The notes beneath the pieces were generated by a model. It was not told where the DNA came from. It saw only the letters and a list, made by a program, of their open reading frames with translations, and made no database searches. Below, one piece after another: positions 1 to 8,686 of a stretch of DNA of 64,000 bases. Made by a program: the position numbers and the translations under genes. The stretch spans positions 1-64,000 of the forward strand of contig NZ_FQYW01000007.1 in assembly GCF_900141865.1 (NCBI RefSeq). The letters run 5' to 3'. Numbering within the stretch: position 1 is the stretch's first letter; the number at the start of each line of letters is the position of its first letter. The stretch is from Anaerovibrio lipolyticus DSM 3074. Its GTDB lineage: Bacteria > Bacillota > Negativicutes > Selenomonadales > Selenomonadaceae.

Positions 1-160
1 ATAAAGGAATTTCATAGTTTTGCACAAACTATTATGTATGTTTACTGTTTATAAAAACAGTACCATCATCTGGCTTGAATCATGTGTGCATGATTCTTGT
101 TGCATTGTTTAGTTTTCAAAGAACACCACCTTCTCAGAAGCTTTTGCTTCGTGAGTCAGC
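1..160 (-). other. Leader of an rRNA-like operon running out of the window
   Basis: Read on the minus strand, this stretch follows a near-consensus promoter and contains the short string TTCTTTGAAAACTAAAC, which resembles the conserved leader/spacer element seen in rRNA operons of Firmicutes. A small hairpin built from AACTGTTTTTATAAACAGT-like arms is also visible near position 50. No rRNA body is inside the window, so the assignment is an inference that a 16S gene lies just to the left. The short open frames here have no ribosome binding site. Confidence 0.55.
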
Positions 161-166
161 TTGTTT

Positions 167-195
167 ATAATACCGTATTCATTCCTTTATGTCAA
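167..195 (-). promoter_or_regulatory. Strong sigma-70 promoter, probably rrn
   Basis: On the minus strand a perfect -35 hexamer TTGACA (190-195) is followed after exactly 17 bases by TATTAT (167-172). The spacing is ideal and the leader downstream resembles an rRNA leader, so this is probably the promoter of an rRNA operon transcribed leftwards. Confidence 0.7.
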
Positions 196-329
196 GAACT
201 TTTTTGATATTATTTTGTGTGGTCACGATGCGCTTCAGAAGCGTTTGCTATGACAACGTTGATTATGATACTGCCATTTCATGTTTTTGTCAACAGCTTT
301 TTTTAATCTCTAATACATTGCAAAATAAA

Positions 330-363
330 AGGAGACCAGCCTGCCTCACAGACCTCTGGTCCC
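330..363 (-). terminator. Intrinsic terminator after the 211-aa membrane protein gene
   Basis: On the minus strand GGGGACCAGAGG pairs with CTGGTCTCC across a short loop and is followed by TTTTATTTT. It lies ten bases past the stop codon of the 373-1008 gene. Confidence 0.75.
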
Positions 364-372
364 CTATTCATG

Positions 373-1008
373 TTACATATTACGATATTTGTTTGCCGTA
401 GTTTTTGCATCATAGTCTGCACCACTGTCAGATGGCTGACCAATATCCTGTATTTTAAACCCACGGCTATTATTCGATGCTTTATAATCGTTATCGATTG
501 TATTGTAATCGGTATATGGACTACTGTAACCCGTTCCCTTACCACGGTTTCTAAAGCGACGAATCACATACAAAATCAGTTTAAACACAGCATAAACCAA
601 AATAATATTAAACAACAAGCCGAAGACATCCGCCAGGAAACCGCCGCCCATACCAAGCATATTACTTAATAAATGTCCCAGCAACATACCACCCGCAAAG
701 AATCCGATCCCCCGCATTACATTACCCCAACGAGTTCCGGTATTTGGTGCGGTGGCCGCCTGACCAGCTCCAGATTGAGGGGCCGTTTTACTATACTCAT
801 TGGCATTCTTCGAAGGTGCATATTCCTTGTTGTTGGGTCCAGTTTTTTTCTGACTGGTGGATGGGGTGGTTGCCTTTGGCGCAGGCGTAGATATTTTAGG
901 AGCACCACCTAATTTGGCTCCTCCCCTTGCCGCATCCGCCGTACCAGCGGTTACCGATAACACCAATGCTGCCGCCACCATAACTGATGTGATTTTTCTA
1001 AAATTCAT
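373..1008 (-). CDS. Exported Ala/Pro-rich protein with a glycine-rich membrane segment
   Basis: This is a 211-aa protein of unknown function. Residues 1-27 form a typical signal peptide (positive N-terminus, hydrophobic core, ADA/A cleavage region). Residues 28-90 are a low-complexity Pro/Thr/Lys/Ala linker. Residues about 95-150 carry two hydrophobic stretches separated by a GMGGG turn, and the tail is hydrophilic with many Tyr, Asp and Asn. The signal, disordered linker and Gly-rich hairpin resemble the Tim44-like or short membrane proteins often annotated in Firmicutes, but no catalytic motif is visible. The start is supported by GGAGG six bases upstream. It is followed by its own terminator and so is probably monocistronic. 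Confidence 0.7.
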   Translation of the reverse strand: MNFRKITSVMVAAALVLSVTAGTADAARGGAKLGGAPKISTPAPKATTPSTSQKKTGPNNKEYAPSKNANEYSKTAPQSGAGQAATAPNTGTRWGNVMRGIGFFAGGMLLGHLLSNMLGMGGGFLADVFGLLFNIILVYAVFKLILYVIRRFRNRGKGTGYSSPYTDYNTIDNDYKASNNSRGFKIQDIGQPSDSGADYDAKTTANKYRNM

Positions 1009-1069
1009 ATATCCTCCGTCACTACTTCATACCACAAGAATTATCCTCAACTAAACTCACAGTAGATAA

Positions 1070-1345
1070 TCAACCTTTGTAGGCCTTTATATCATCCGGA
1101 AATGCGTAAATCTCACCAATCGTATCCCGTTCCCCGGATAGATATCTATCGATATCATCAATATCAATGTATAGCTTACAGTCAATATCCAAATATCCCT
1201 GCTCCCGGCCACCACTCAGGTTAACAATATCCATCAGCTTTTCCCTCAACGCCCGACACTCACTGCCCTTGGCATGAATATCCAATTTTATCTGAGGTAC
1301 GCCGTACTCCTTCAAAACCTCTTCCAAAGTCATTCTTTGAGACAT
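1070..1345 (-). CDS. Small acidic hypothetical protein
   Basis: This 91-aa protein is not recognised. It is soluble and acidic, with a helical N-terminus and an Ile/Asp-rich middle, and it has no Cys pairs or membrane segment. A strong ribosome binding site (GGAGGGG) precedes the ATG at a normal distance, which supports translation. It lies between the phenylacetate-CoA ligase terminator and the exported 211-aa gene on the same strand, so it probably has its own promoter or belongs with the downstream gene. Confidence 0.6.
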   Translation of the reverse strand: MSQRMTLEEVLKEYGVPQIKLDIHAKGSECRALREKLMDIVNLSGGREQGYLDIDCKLYIDIDDIDRYLSGERDTIGEIYAFPDDIKAYKG

Positions 1346-1403
1346 ATAATTTCCCCTCCGTTTTAACTTTTTGACTTTTTATTAGTATAGCATATTCTTC
1401 ATG

Positions 1404-1444
1404 AAAAAAACATGGAGAGAAATCCCTTTACAGATTTCTCCCCA
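1404..1444 (-). terminator. Terminator of the ior-paaK operon
   Basis: On the minus strand GGGGAGAAATC and GATTTCTCTCC form a stem with an 8-base loop, followed by a run of seven T. It lies about 65 bases past the paaK-like stop codon. Confidence 0.8.
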
Positions 1445-1507
1445 TAATGTTACCGTTTGTATTCACATACCGGTTACTTATTTTTTCTATTGTTATCCAT
1501 ATTGTAC

Positions 1508-2743
1508 TTAGTCGTAACGCTCGTCAATAACTCGCTTACTCTTCTTTTCGCTTCTAGGCAGCAAACCAATTTCCACAACCTTTACCAGAGGAGTAAAGCC
1601 TATGCGGCTCTTGACTCTGGCCGCAACTCTTTTGGCCATATCCAAAAAGTCCACACTGCCGTTTGTTTCCACATAAATACGCATGGTGTCCTTGCCATCC
1701 AGATGGGAAATACGAATCTGATACTCGCTGGAAAGCTCTGGAAACTCTGCCAATATCTCCTCAATTTGTTTAGGGAATACATTAACGCCCTTAATTTTCA
1801 TCATATCATCTGTACGACCGCCGATAACATCCAGACGAGGGAACTTGCTGCCACATGGGCATTCCCCCGGAATGATTCTGGACAGATCGTGGGTCCGATA
1901 ACGAATTAACGGAGCCCCTTCCTTCACCAAGGTGGTGATAACGATCTCACCCCACTCCCCATCAGGAACTGGCTTTAATGTCTGCGGATCAATAATCTCA
2001 AGATAAATGAAATCATCCCAGTAATGCATTCCCGTATCATGCTTGCAATTAATACCAATACCAGGTCCATAAATCTCGGTAAGGCCGTAAATATCATAAA
2101 GCTCTATTCCCAACTCCGTGGAAATGCGCTCACGCATTTTCTGACCCCAACGTTCAGAACCAATAACGCCCTTTTTGAGATGTATTTTATCCTTAATACC
2201 CCTTTTTTCAATTTCCTCAGCCAAAAGCAATGCATATGAAGAAGTTGCGCACAATACTGTGGAGCCCATATCCTGCATCATCTGAAGCTGTTTATCCGTG
2301 TTGCCTGGTCCCATAGGAACGCACATGGCTCCCAGCTTTTCACAGCCTGCCTGAAATCCGATACCAGCAGTCCAGAGTCCATAACCCGGAGTAATTTGAA
2401 TAACATCCTTATTGGTAATTCCTGCCATTTCATAGCAGCGGGCAAACATGGTTGCCCAATCATCCACATCCTTCTTGGTATATGGAATAATTACAGGAGT
2501 GCCCGTGGTACCGGAGGAAGAATGAATGCGTACTATTTCCTCCTGGGGTGCTGTCATCAGCCCCAATGGATAAGCCTCCCGCAAATCATTTTTCTCAGAA
2601 AACGGCAGTTTTTCAAATTCCTCTGGAGAAGATACATGATTTATGCCGGCCTCCTCCAGCTTCTTGCCATAAAAGCTGTTGGCAGCCTCCAGAGCATCTA
2701 TGCGATCATTTACAAGCTTAAGCTGTTCCTCTGTTATCTTCAT
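1508..2743 (-). CDS. paaK: Phenylacetate-CoA ligase family enzyme
   Basis: This 411-aa AMP-forming adenylate enzyme activates arylacetates to their CoA thioesters. The AMP-binding core motif SSGTTGTP is at about residues 75-82, and the YGLTE motif at about 225 and the RTDDMMKIKGVNVFP hinge region near 320 are typical of PaaK. Its length matches the short bacterial PaaK type (about 430 aa). It is the last gene of a leftward operon, 41 bases after iorB. That placement fits conversion of aryl pyruvates from aromatic amino acids by IorAB to aryl-acetyl-CoA, with this ligase interconverting the acid and its CoA ester, possibly with ATP gain. Substrate preference among phenylacetate, indoleacetate and hydroxyphenylacetate cannot be read from sequence. 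Confidence 0.92.
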   Translation of the reverse strand: MKITEEQLKLVNDRIDALEAANSFYGKKLEEAGINHVSSPEEFEKLPFSEKNDLREAYPLGLMTAPQEEIVRIHSSSGTTGTPVIIPYTKKDVDDWATMFARCYEMAGITNKDVIQITPGYGLWTAGIGFQAGCEKLGAMCVPMGPGNTDKQLQMMQDMGSTVLCATSSYALLLAEEIEKRGIKDKIHLKKGVIGSERWGQKMRERISTELGIELYDIYGLTEIYGPGIGINCKHDTGMHYWDDFIYLEIIDPQTLKPVPDGEWGEIVITTLVKEGAPLIRYRTHDLSRIIPGECPCGSKFPRLDVIGGRTDDMMKIKGVNVFPKQIEEILAEFPELSSEYQIRISHLDGKDTMRIYVETNGSVDFLDMAKRVAARVKSRIGFTPLVKVVEIGLLPRSEKKSKRVIDERYD

Positions 2744-2784
2744 TATGAATTCCCCTATCAGTTAATTATTTTAGGTTGTCTAAT

Positions 2785-3381
2785 TTATATAAGTATATTA
2801 ATGGCTGCATTTTTAGCATATTCCAGAGCTTTAAAATTAAGCTCGTGAAATTTTTCAGGGATTTTTGTACGGATAACCTTCCGAATATCCTCATCATCAA
2901 GTCCCAAGGCCCCGCTGTTTACGGCCGCCCCCAAAAGAAGAAGATTTACGATTTTTGCAGAGCCCAATTCCTTGCAAGCCTTTTCGGTATCTATAACAAT
3001 AACCTTTTCGACCTTATTTCTGATATAGTCCAGCATTTCACTCCCATTGTAGTTAGAGCCTGCCAACGCAGCCGTCACCGGCATCACAGGGCGACTGCTT
3101 ACAATAACTTGGCCACCCTTTTTCAAATATGGAAGCATACGAACCGTTTCTCCCGGCTCAAAGCCTATGATTATATCAGCACTGCCACTGGCAATCATTG
3201 GGCAGTCCACATCATCACCCAGCCTCAAATGGCTGAATACACTGCCGCCACGCTGAGCCATACCAATAGTCTCGGCACTTTTGACAGGAATCCCCTTGTT
3301 CATGGCTGCTCCACTAATGAGCTTTGATGCCAGAATAGTTCCCTGACCACCAACACCGCAAAGTACAATGTTCTTACTCAT
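2785..3381 (-). CDS. iorB: Indolepyruvate:ferredoxin oxidoreductase beta subunit
   Basis: This 198-aa protein is the gamma-type catalytic partner of IorA in oxidative decarboxylation of aryl pyruvates to aryl-acetyl-CoA with reduction of ferredoxin. The N-terminal GVGGQGTILASK motif and the QRGGSVFSHLR segment are hallmarks of the POR/KOR gamma family. The open frame extends further upstream, but the ATG at 3381 is preferred because GGAGGTG lies eight bases before it and the homologous N-terminus begins there. It overlaps the iorA stop by eight bases, indicating translational coupling. The cytoplasmic complex is oxygen-sensitive and typical of anaerobes. Confidence 0.95.
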   Translation of the reverse strand: MSKNIVLCGVGGQGTILASKLISGAAMNKGIPVKSAETIGMAQRGGSVFSHLRLGDDVDCPMIASGSADIIIGFEPGETVRMLPYLKKGGQVIVSSRPVMPVTAALAGSNYNGSEMLDYIRNKVEKVIVIDTEKACKELGSAKIVNLLLLGAAVNSGALGLDDEDIRKVIRTKIPEKFHELNFKALEYAKNAAINILI

Positions 3382-5206
3382 GACAATCACCTCCAATTGC
3401 TCCCGTCGGACATATCTGACTGCAAAGTCCGCAACCAGTACAGAGGGAATCATCAATAACTACCTTGTCATCACGAATTATAAGGGCTGGACAGCCAATC
3501 TCACGGATACACTTACGGCAGTTTATACATTTTTCATGATCCACTGACAGACATTTATCAGATTTGACAATTGCGATACACGGAGATTTAAAGATAATTG
3601 CCTTAACCCCAGGCAACGCCGCAGCAGCCTTTACTGTTTCCACGGATTTTTTGTAATCCAACGGATTAACTGTTTCCACAAATTCCAAGCCAATGCCCTT
3701 TAATATTTTTTCTATACTAACCTTATTAACCACATCCCCCATCATGGTCTGACCAGTACCAGGATGAGGCTGATGGCCAGTCATGGCAGTGGTAGAGTTA
3801 TCCAGAACAATCAGGGTCATATCCGCCTGATTATAAACAGCATTTATTACTCCCGGGATTGCCGCCGCAAAGAAGGTGGAATCACCTACAAAGGCAAAGC
3901 AGCTGGTGTCCGGCTCAATATGGTCCACCCCCTGAGCAATTCCCAGACCTGCTCCCATACAGAGGCATGTATCCACCATATCAAGAGGCATAGCATTTCC
4001 CATGGTATAACAACCAATATCCCCTGCAAACAGTGTCTTTTTCCCCTTCATAGCCTGTTTTACAGCATAGAAAGAGGCTCGATGAGGACAGCCGGCGCAA
4101 AGAACAGGGGGGCGAACTGGCAGTTCCGGCATCTCTGCCATGTCAGCCTCAGTAAGGGCCGCATTTTCCGGAGGCTTGACACCCAAAAACTTAGTCAGAT
4201 TTCCCATAACAGAATCAAGGGTATTTTCCCCGGAATTTTTTACATCTAGTGTCAGCTTTCCATATACCTTCACAGGCAGCTGATATTTTCCCGCTATATA
4301 GATAAGCTCCCGCTCAATAACAGGATCCAATTCCTCTATGCATACCACCTCATCCAGGCCCGTCAGGAACCTTACAGCCAGTTCCTCCGGGAAAGGATGG
4401 GGTGTAGAAACCTTTAACAGTCTCACATCACCTACAGATTTTAATGCTTCGGAAACATAGGTATAGTTAAAGCCGCCAGTGGCAATACCCTTCTTGGGAA
4501 ATGCGCTGCCTTCAACATTAAGCAACAAATTCTTAGGGTAAGAGGAAAAATCCTTGGAAAGCTCCACATTTCGGGCCTCAATATTTATATGAGACTGATA
4601 GGACAGCTTGGGGAATATAACCCAACGCTTGGTGTCCTTTATAAATCCCTCTGGCTTATTATGTTTGTATTCACCTTCATCCTTCACATTAATAGAAGCA
4701 TATCCATGTGAAACTCTGGTTGTGGACCTGAGAAAGACAGGTGTCCTATATTTTTCCGAATACTCAAAGGCATCCTGCACCATCTCATAAGCCTCCTGTA
4801 CTGTGGAGGGATCAAAGCATGGCAGCTTTGAAAATCTGGAAAAATGACGGGTATCCTGCTCCGTCTGGGAAGATATCGGGCCTGGGTCATCCGCAACCAA
4901 AACCACCATACCACCCTTAACGCCTATATATTCAAGGGACATAAGTGGATCCGTAGCCACATTTAGCCCCACCTGTTTCATGGTAACCATAACGCGGGCC
5001 CCGGTATAGGCAGCCCCGGCCCCTACCTCCATAGCCGTCTTTTCATTAATGGACCATTCCACATAGGTGTCCTGTGGCCTGTGCTTCGCCACAGTCTCCA
5101 GCACTTCAGTAGATGGGGTCCCCGGATATCCAGCCACCAGATTTACACCGGCGGCAATGGCACCCATAGCAATGGCTTCATTGCCCATCAAAAACTCCTG
5201 ATGCAT
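3374..5206 (-). CDS. iorA: Indolepyruvate:ferredoxin oxidoreductase alpha subunit
   Basis: This 610-aa, TPP- and iron-sulfur-dependent enzyme oxidatively decarboxylates aryl pyruvates from aromatic amino acid catabolism. The N-terminal pyrimidine-binding domain contains GNEAIAMG and GYPGTPS. The TPP/Mg motif is seen as GDIGCYTMG and GDSTFFAA at about 400-450. The C-terminus holds two 4Fe-4S ferredoxin motifs (CINCRKC...C and CTGCGLC...CP). The start at 5206 is chosen over an in-frame ATG at 5227 because AGGAG sits eight bases upstream and the protein then begins right at the conserved domain. It is the first gene of the iorA-iorB-paaK operon. Confidence 0.95.
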   Translation of the reverse strand: MHQEFLMGNEAIAMGAIAAGVNLVAGYPGTPSTEVLETVAKHRPQDTYVEWSINEKTAMEVGAGAAYTGARVMVTMKQVGLNVATDPLMSLEYIGVKGGMVVLVADDPGPISSQTEQDTRHFSRFSKLPCFDPSTVQEAYEMVQDAFEYSEKYRTPVFLRSTTRVSHGYASINVKDEGEYKHNKPEGFIKDTKRWVIFPKLSYQSHINIEARNVELSKDFSSYPKNLLLNVEGSAFPKKGIATGGFNYTYVSEALKSVGDVRLLKVSTPHPFPEELAVRFLTGLDEVVCIEELDPVIERELIYIAGKYQLPVKVYGKLTLDVKNSGENTLDSVMGNLTKFLGVKPPENAALTEADMAEMPELPVRPPVLCAGCPHRASFYAVKQAMKGKKTLFAGDIGCYTMGNAMPLDMVDTCLCMGAGLGIAQGVDHIEPDTSCFAFVGDSTFFAAAIPGVINAVYNQADMTLIVLDNSTTAMTGHQPHPGTGQTMMGDVVNKVSIEKILKGIGLEFVETVNPLDYKKSVETVKAAAALPGVKAIIFKSPCIAIVKSDKCLSVDHEKCINCRKCIREIGCPALIIRDDKVVIDDSLCTGCGLCSQICPTGAIGGDCHE

Positions 5207-5334
5207 CTGTATCTCTCCTAACGACATTTATTTTCTCTAACGATACACGCACTTACACGACAACACAATCATTCTACCACAGGTGGACAGGAAAGCAAAG
5301 AAATACTTTAGTTTTTTAAAGTGTGTTAGTAATA

Positions 5335-5376
5335 AAAAACCGCTGCAGAGTTTTGCTACTCCACAACGGTATTTTT
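5335..5376 (-). terminator. Terminator of the nitroreductase-like gene
   Basis: ACCGCTGCAGAGT and ACTCCACAACGGT form an imperfect stem flanked by A-rich and T-rich runs on both sides, so it could work in both directions. It is 16 bases past the stop codon at 5392. Confidence 0.7.
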
Positions 5377-5391
5377 AGGCAATTAATACGT

Positions 5392-6483
5392 TTATTTAAC
5401 TTCTATATAGTCTTTTAAATCACGGCGAACCAATGCATTTGTGCCATATGCACCATCCACATACCCTATACGCAGTACCATCTGTGGCGTATATGGCAGT
5501 TTTAAGGCATTCTGAATGGCAAAACGGCGAGCCTTGTTTTCCACAGCAAAGCTCATAGGCTGCACCTCTATATCATTACGAACAGCATAAAGCCACGCCT
5601 CCGTAAGATGCATACCAGCCTCAATGTAGCCTATATTGGTATCATTTGAGATAATCAAAAGATAGCCTGCACAATTTTCCGCCTGTCTTTGGGCCATTTC
5701 ATATCCAGTCTGAGCAAAGGTATCTCCCTTGGCAAACCAGCGAGTACCGAAGGTATAATATATAACCTTTCCCAAGCCGGTAATGCCATTCTGCTCTGCA
5801 GTAAGGCCATCCTTCTTCTTTTCAGCCTCCCAATTGGAAAAACGAAGCCAATCAGCCAGCTCATCCCTTATTTCCTGATTATCCCTCTGTTCCTCAGCCG
5901 CAGACAATGTCTGATCCTTTATAAGAGAGAATGCCTCAGTGCTCTCAGGAACAAATACGGCCCCCCTTATTCCCTTGAGACCCTCCTGAAAAAATTCAGG
6001 TATAGCAGCCGATGTATATTCCCGCTTGTCTGTATGGCGGCGCTTCATCAAATTAAGGAGTCCCTCATCTCTGGCCATGCCGCTGTTGGTGTAAATTACA
6101 GTGATACTCTGGCCGTTGTCGCTGACATGGAGACTAGTATTATATCCATAAGCCTCGAAAGCCAACATACAGCTGCGGGCATAGGCACCCATGGAAATAT
6201 AGGCTTCTCTGCTTTCCTGGTCAACTGCGTACAAAAGTCTGGAAGTATCCGGGGAAATAACTATCTTCCCCTCTGCAGGATATACCTTCACATCCCACAT
6301 CTGAGCATTATGAGAGCTTGGGGCAAGCCCTGCATAATACAATATCTGCTCCACCTCACTATTTAAGCCCTCCACCTCTGTGTCAGTGGCCACATCCACC
6401 GGCCGCGCCACATAGCACACATAAAAGCATAAAAGCACAAATACTGAAATCGTGGACCAAATAATCTTCTTTTTTAATGTCAT
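5392..6483 (-). CDS. Membrane-anchored nitroreductase-family protein
   Basis: This 363-aa protein has an N-terminal hydrophobic segment (about residues 7-27, basic before it), so it is probably anchored to the inner membrane with the enzyme domain outside. The rest resembles the Acg/FMN nitroreductase-like family: LAPSSHNAQMWDV near residue 55 matches the FMN-binding SxRNxQPW-type segment, and RRHTDKREY and MHLTEAWLYA follow. These proteins bind FMN and reduce or sequester it; a substrate cannot be predicted. An exported nitroreductase-like protein is somewhat unusual. A good ribosome binding site (GGAGG) precedes the ATG, and it is monocistronic with its own terminator. Confidence 0.75.
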   Translation of the reverse strand: MTLKKKIIWSTISVFVLLCFYVCYVARPVDVATDTEVEGLNSEVEQILYYAGLAPSSHNAQMWDVKVYPAEGKIVISPDTSRLLYAVDQESREAYISMGAYARSCMLAFEAYGYNTSLHVSDNGQSITVIYTNSGMARDEGLLNLMKRRHTDKREYTSAAIPEFFQEGLKGIRGAVFVPESTEAFSLIKDQTLSAAEEQRDNQEIRDELADWLRFSNWEAEKKKDGLTAEQNGITGLGKVIYYTFGTRWFAKGDTFAQTGYEMAQRQAENCAGYLLIISNDTNIGYIEAGMHLTEAWLYAVRNDIEVQPMSFAVENKARRFAIQNALKLPYTPQMVLRIGYVDGAYGTNALVRRDLKDYIEVK

Positions 6484-6549
6484 AAAAGCCTCCGTCTCTA
6501 TCCCTCATTGTAAATTGTACCAAAAGGGATTTTCTTGTCAACCGAAGGC

Positions 6550-7482
6550 TTAGTTCTGTTCCTCCAAATAGGCCTCGTCGATGAACTCATTGGTATAATT
6601 CTTAAAGAGCTCGATGTCCTGGTCGTCCAGCTGATAGAAGGCCTTGTAATAGTTTTCCCCGCCAATCATCTTTGGGGCAAAGCGGGCCAATAAATCCTCG
6701 TAGCCCTTCTGGGAATCCGCCAGCTCAACAACAGAAATAATCTTCCGATTCTTTTCCTTGAAACGCTCCTGATCCTCCTCTGTAAGAGGACGCTTGCGGG
6801 CGTAAATGGCGTAGCCCTGAGGTGTATCCACCAAATACAGCATACCCTTGGCCTTTTCCACAGCCTTGTTGTGACGTTCCTCGCGAAGCAGCTTACGCAG
6901 GTAGTCCCACACAATACTAATTTCCTCTGTACTAAGATGAGGCTTATCCTGCAGTTCAAAGAGATTGTACTTTTCCACAAACTTCTTGATGAGATAGTTA
7001 AAACAGAAAAGTGTGGCCTCAGCATCAGCCGCTGCAGAATGGGCAGAGCCATCCCGCCACACATAGCCGCATTCCTCGGCACAAATCACAAGTCGTGGCA
7101 CATGATAATAATCAAAATCCTTTTCCTCATGGAAGACAGCCCAATAGAGGTCACGGACATCCATGGCCTTTTCCGGTAAATTCTGGAAACCATATTTTTC
7201 CAAAACCCTTATATCATTGTCTACTGCAAACCCCAAAATCATTTCGCTCTTGTCAAAGATTTTCTGGACCTTGGGTATATGTTTTACAAAATACGGCTTG
7301 TCTGCCACCATCTCAGGAGTAATGCCATGTACTCTCTCGGCATAATGCCATTTATGAACCTTCTTTGGTTTATAAAGCTGATTGTGAATCAGAGCCCCCT
7401 GCTCGTTTAAAATTGACAACTCCAAAATCTCATTGCTGATTCCTGTACTGGTGGACTCAGTATCCAGGCAAGCGATATGCAT
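6550..7482 (-). CDS. DEDDh 3'-5' exonuclease domain protein (DnaQ/RNase T-like)
   Basis: This 310-aa protein has an N-terminal exonuclease fold. The first motif is the DTEST stretch at residues 6-10, and HGITPEMV and the later HSAAADAEATLFCFNYL match the ExoII and ExoIII motifs with the catalytic His and Asp. The C-terminal 120 residues are charged and not recognised. It probably degrades single-stranded DNA or RNA ends in the cytoplasm. The ATG at 7482 is used because GAGAGAGGG lies seven bases upstream; an in-frame TTG at 7500 is less likely. No operon partner is obvious. Confidence 0.8.
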   Translation of the reverse strand: MHIACLDTESTSTGISNEILELSILNEQGALIHNQLYKPKKVHKWHYAERVHGITPEMVADKPYFVKHIPKVQKIFDKSEMILGFAVDNDIRVLEKYGFQNLPEKAMDVRDLYWAVFHEEKDFDYYHVPRLVICAEECGYVWRDGSAHSAAADAEATLFCFNYLIKKFVEKYNLFELQDKPHLSTEEISIVWDYLRKLLREERHNKAVEKAKGMLYLVDTPQGYAIYARKRPLTEEDQERFKEKNRKIISVVELADSQKGYEDLLARFAPKMIGGENYYKAFYQLDDQDIELFKNYTNEFIDEAYLEEQN

Positions 7483-7571
7483 ATCCGAACCCTCTCTCAA
7501 TAAAACTTGGTAATTTTAAAATTTACTTTCTTTATATATTACTACATCCGAAACAAAAATCCTGCAAATTT

Positions 7572-7603
7572 AAAATACGCCGCTCAGAATGAACGGCGTA
7601 TCA
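7572..7603 (-). terminator. Terminator of the RNA polymerase alpha-like gene
   Basis: ATACGCCG pairs with CGGCGTAT across an 11-base loop, and on the minus strand it is followed by TTTTAAATTT. It sits 26 bases past the stop codon at 7627. Confidence 0.75.
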
Positions 7604-7626
7604 AAATTTCATAAGAACAATAACTA

Positions 7627-8610
7627 TCAGTCAACAGAGCTACCAGACTTTAAGGACAAGCCACGCTCAGCCAATCTGTCACAAATCTCCTTGAAGGACT
7701 TGGCACCAAGATTTCTGAAGCCCATAATCTCCTCAGTAGTCTTTGCTGCAAGATCACCAATAGTAAAGATATTGTTGCGCTGCATGCAGTGAGTGGAACG
7801 CTGACTCAGCTCCAGCTCGCTGATAGGAGCATTCAACAGCTCCTCCATTGCCTCATGGGCACTATCCCCATCATCGGAGGACAGGCTATAGCTCTCAGGA
7901 TTTGGCTCATCAACAACAGTATCCTCGCACAGAGCCAGGAATGGGTTCAAGCCCTCAATCATAATGTTAGCTGCCAGCTTCAACGCATCAGCAGGCATAA
8001 CAGAACCATTGGTGAAAATATCCAGAGTCAGGCTGTCATAGTTGGTAATGTTACCAACACGGGTATTCTTAACCACATAATCTACGCGATCAATTGGAGA
8101 AAACAGTGCATCAATAGGGAACATGCCCTTTTCTGCAGTAGTATTCTTGTCGGCAGGCACGTAGCCGCAACCATTCTGAATCTTCAGATCCATGGAGAAC
8201 TTCTTGCCAGCCTTAACAGTGGCAATATGAAGTTCAGGGTTAATAATCTGAAGCTCACTGTCTGCAGTAATATCAGCAGCAGTAACCTCCAAATCCTCAC
8301 CATCAGCCTTAACATCAATATGAGCCACCAATTCGTTCTCAACAGGCTCAATGCACAGGCTCTTTACATTCAAAACTATATCAATTGCATCTTCATGGGT
8401 GTCAGAAAGCTTGCTGTCCATGGCGGTAGCACCAGCAATCTTCACAGCAGTAACTGCTGCACCCTGGATGGATGACAGGAGAATTCTCTTGAGGCTATTA
8501 CCAATGGTAGTACCATAACCACGATCAAGAGGCCCGCATATAAACTGACCATGAGTTTTATCGGTTACATCTCCGGAACAACGAATTTTTGTTGTATTGA
8601 CATCCAGCAT
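7627..8610 (-). CDS. Divergent RNA polymerase alpha subunit paralogue
   Basis: This 327-aa protein covers the full alpha architecture. The N-terminal dimerisation domain has DRGYGTTIGNSLKRILLSS at about residues 29-47, TAADIT near 112, LHIAT and TRVGNITNYDSLTLDI. The C-terminal domain (about 255-325) has RSTHCMQ and FRNLGAKSF. It differs from canonical RpoA at normally near-invariant places. The HEFSTIxGVxED stretch is replaced by MDSKLSDTHEDAI, and QRGRGY is replaced by QNGCGY. In the DNA-binding alpha-CTD the Asn equivalent to E. coli N268 is His, and K271 is Gln. It stands alone, without the rpsD, rpsK or rplQ neighbours of a normal rpoA. It could be an alternative alpha assembling a second polymerase pool, or a diverging spare copy. 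It has a good RBS, its own promoter and a terminator. Confidence 0.88.
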   Translation of the reverse strand: MLDVNTTKIRCSGDVTDKTHGQFICGPLDRGYGTTIGNSLKRILLSSIQGAAVTAVKIAGATAMDSKLSDTHEDAIDIVLNVKSLCIEPVENELVAHIDVKADGEDLEVTAADITADSELQIINPELHIATVKAGKKFSMDLKIQNGCGYVPADKNTTAEKGMFPIDALFSPIDRVDYVVKNTRVGNITNYDSLTLDIFTNGSVMPADALKLAANIMIEGLNPFLALCEDTVVDEPNPESYSLSSDDGDSAHEAMEELLNAPISELELSQRSTHCMQRNNIFTIGDLAAKTTEEIMGFRNLGAKSFKEICDRLAERGLSLKSGSSVD

Positions 8611-8656
8611 ATCAAAACTCCCCTCAGGTATTCTAATCCATTATCGCATACCATAT

Positions 8657-8685
8657 ATCTTATCACAAGAGTAATCCAAAATCAA
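8657..8685 (-). promoter_or_regulatory. Promoter for the alpha-like gene
   Basis: On the minus strand TTGATT (8680-8685), a 17-base spacer and TAAGAT (8657-8662) lie about 45 bases upstream of the alpha-like start codon. The -35 element abuts the stop codon of the upstream HTH gene. Confidence 0.5.
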
Positions 8686-8686
8686 G

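Noticed and set aside
189-401. 70-aa plus-strand frame at the left edge
   Set aside because: It overlaps the -35 of a consensus leftward promoter and a terminator, and has no ribosome binding site.
3382-3456. 25-residue N-terminal extension of iorB
   Set aside because: It overlaps the iorA ferredoxin coding sequence in another frame, and a good ribosome binding site precedes the ATG at 3381.
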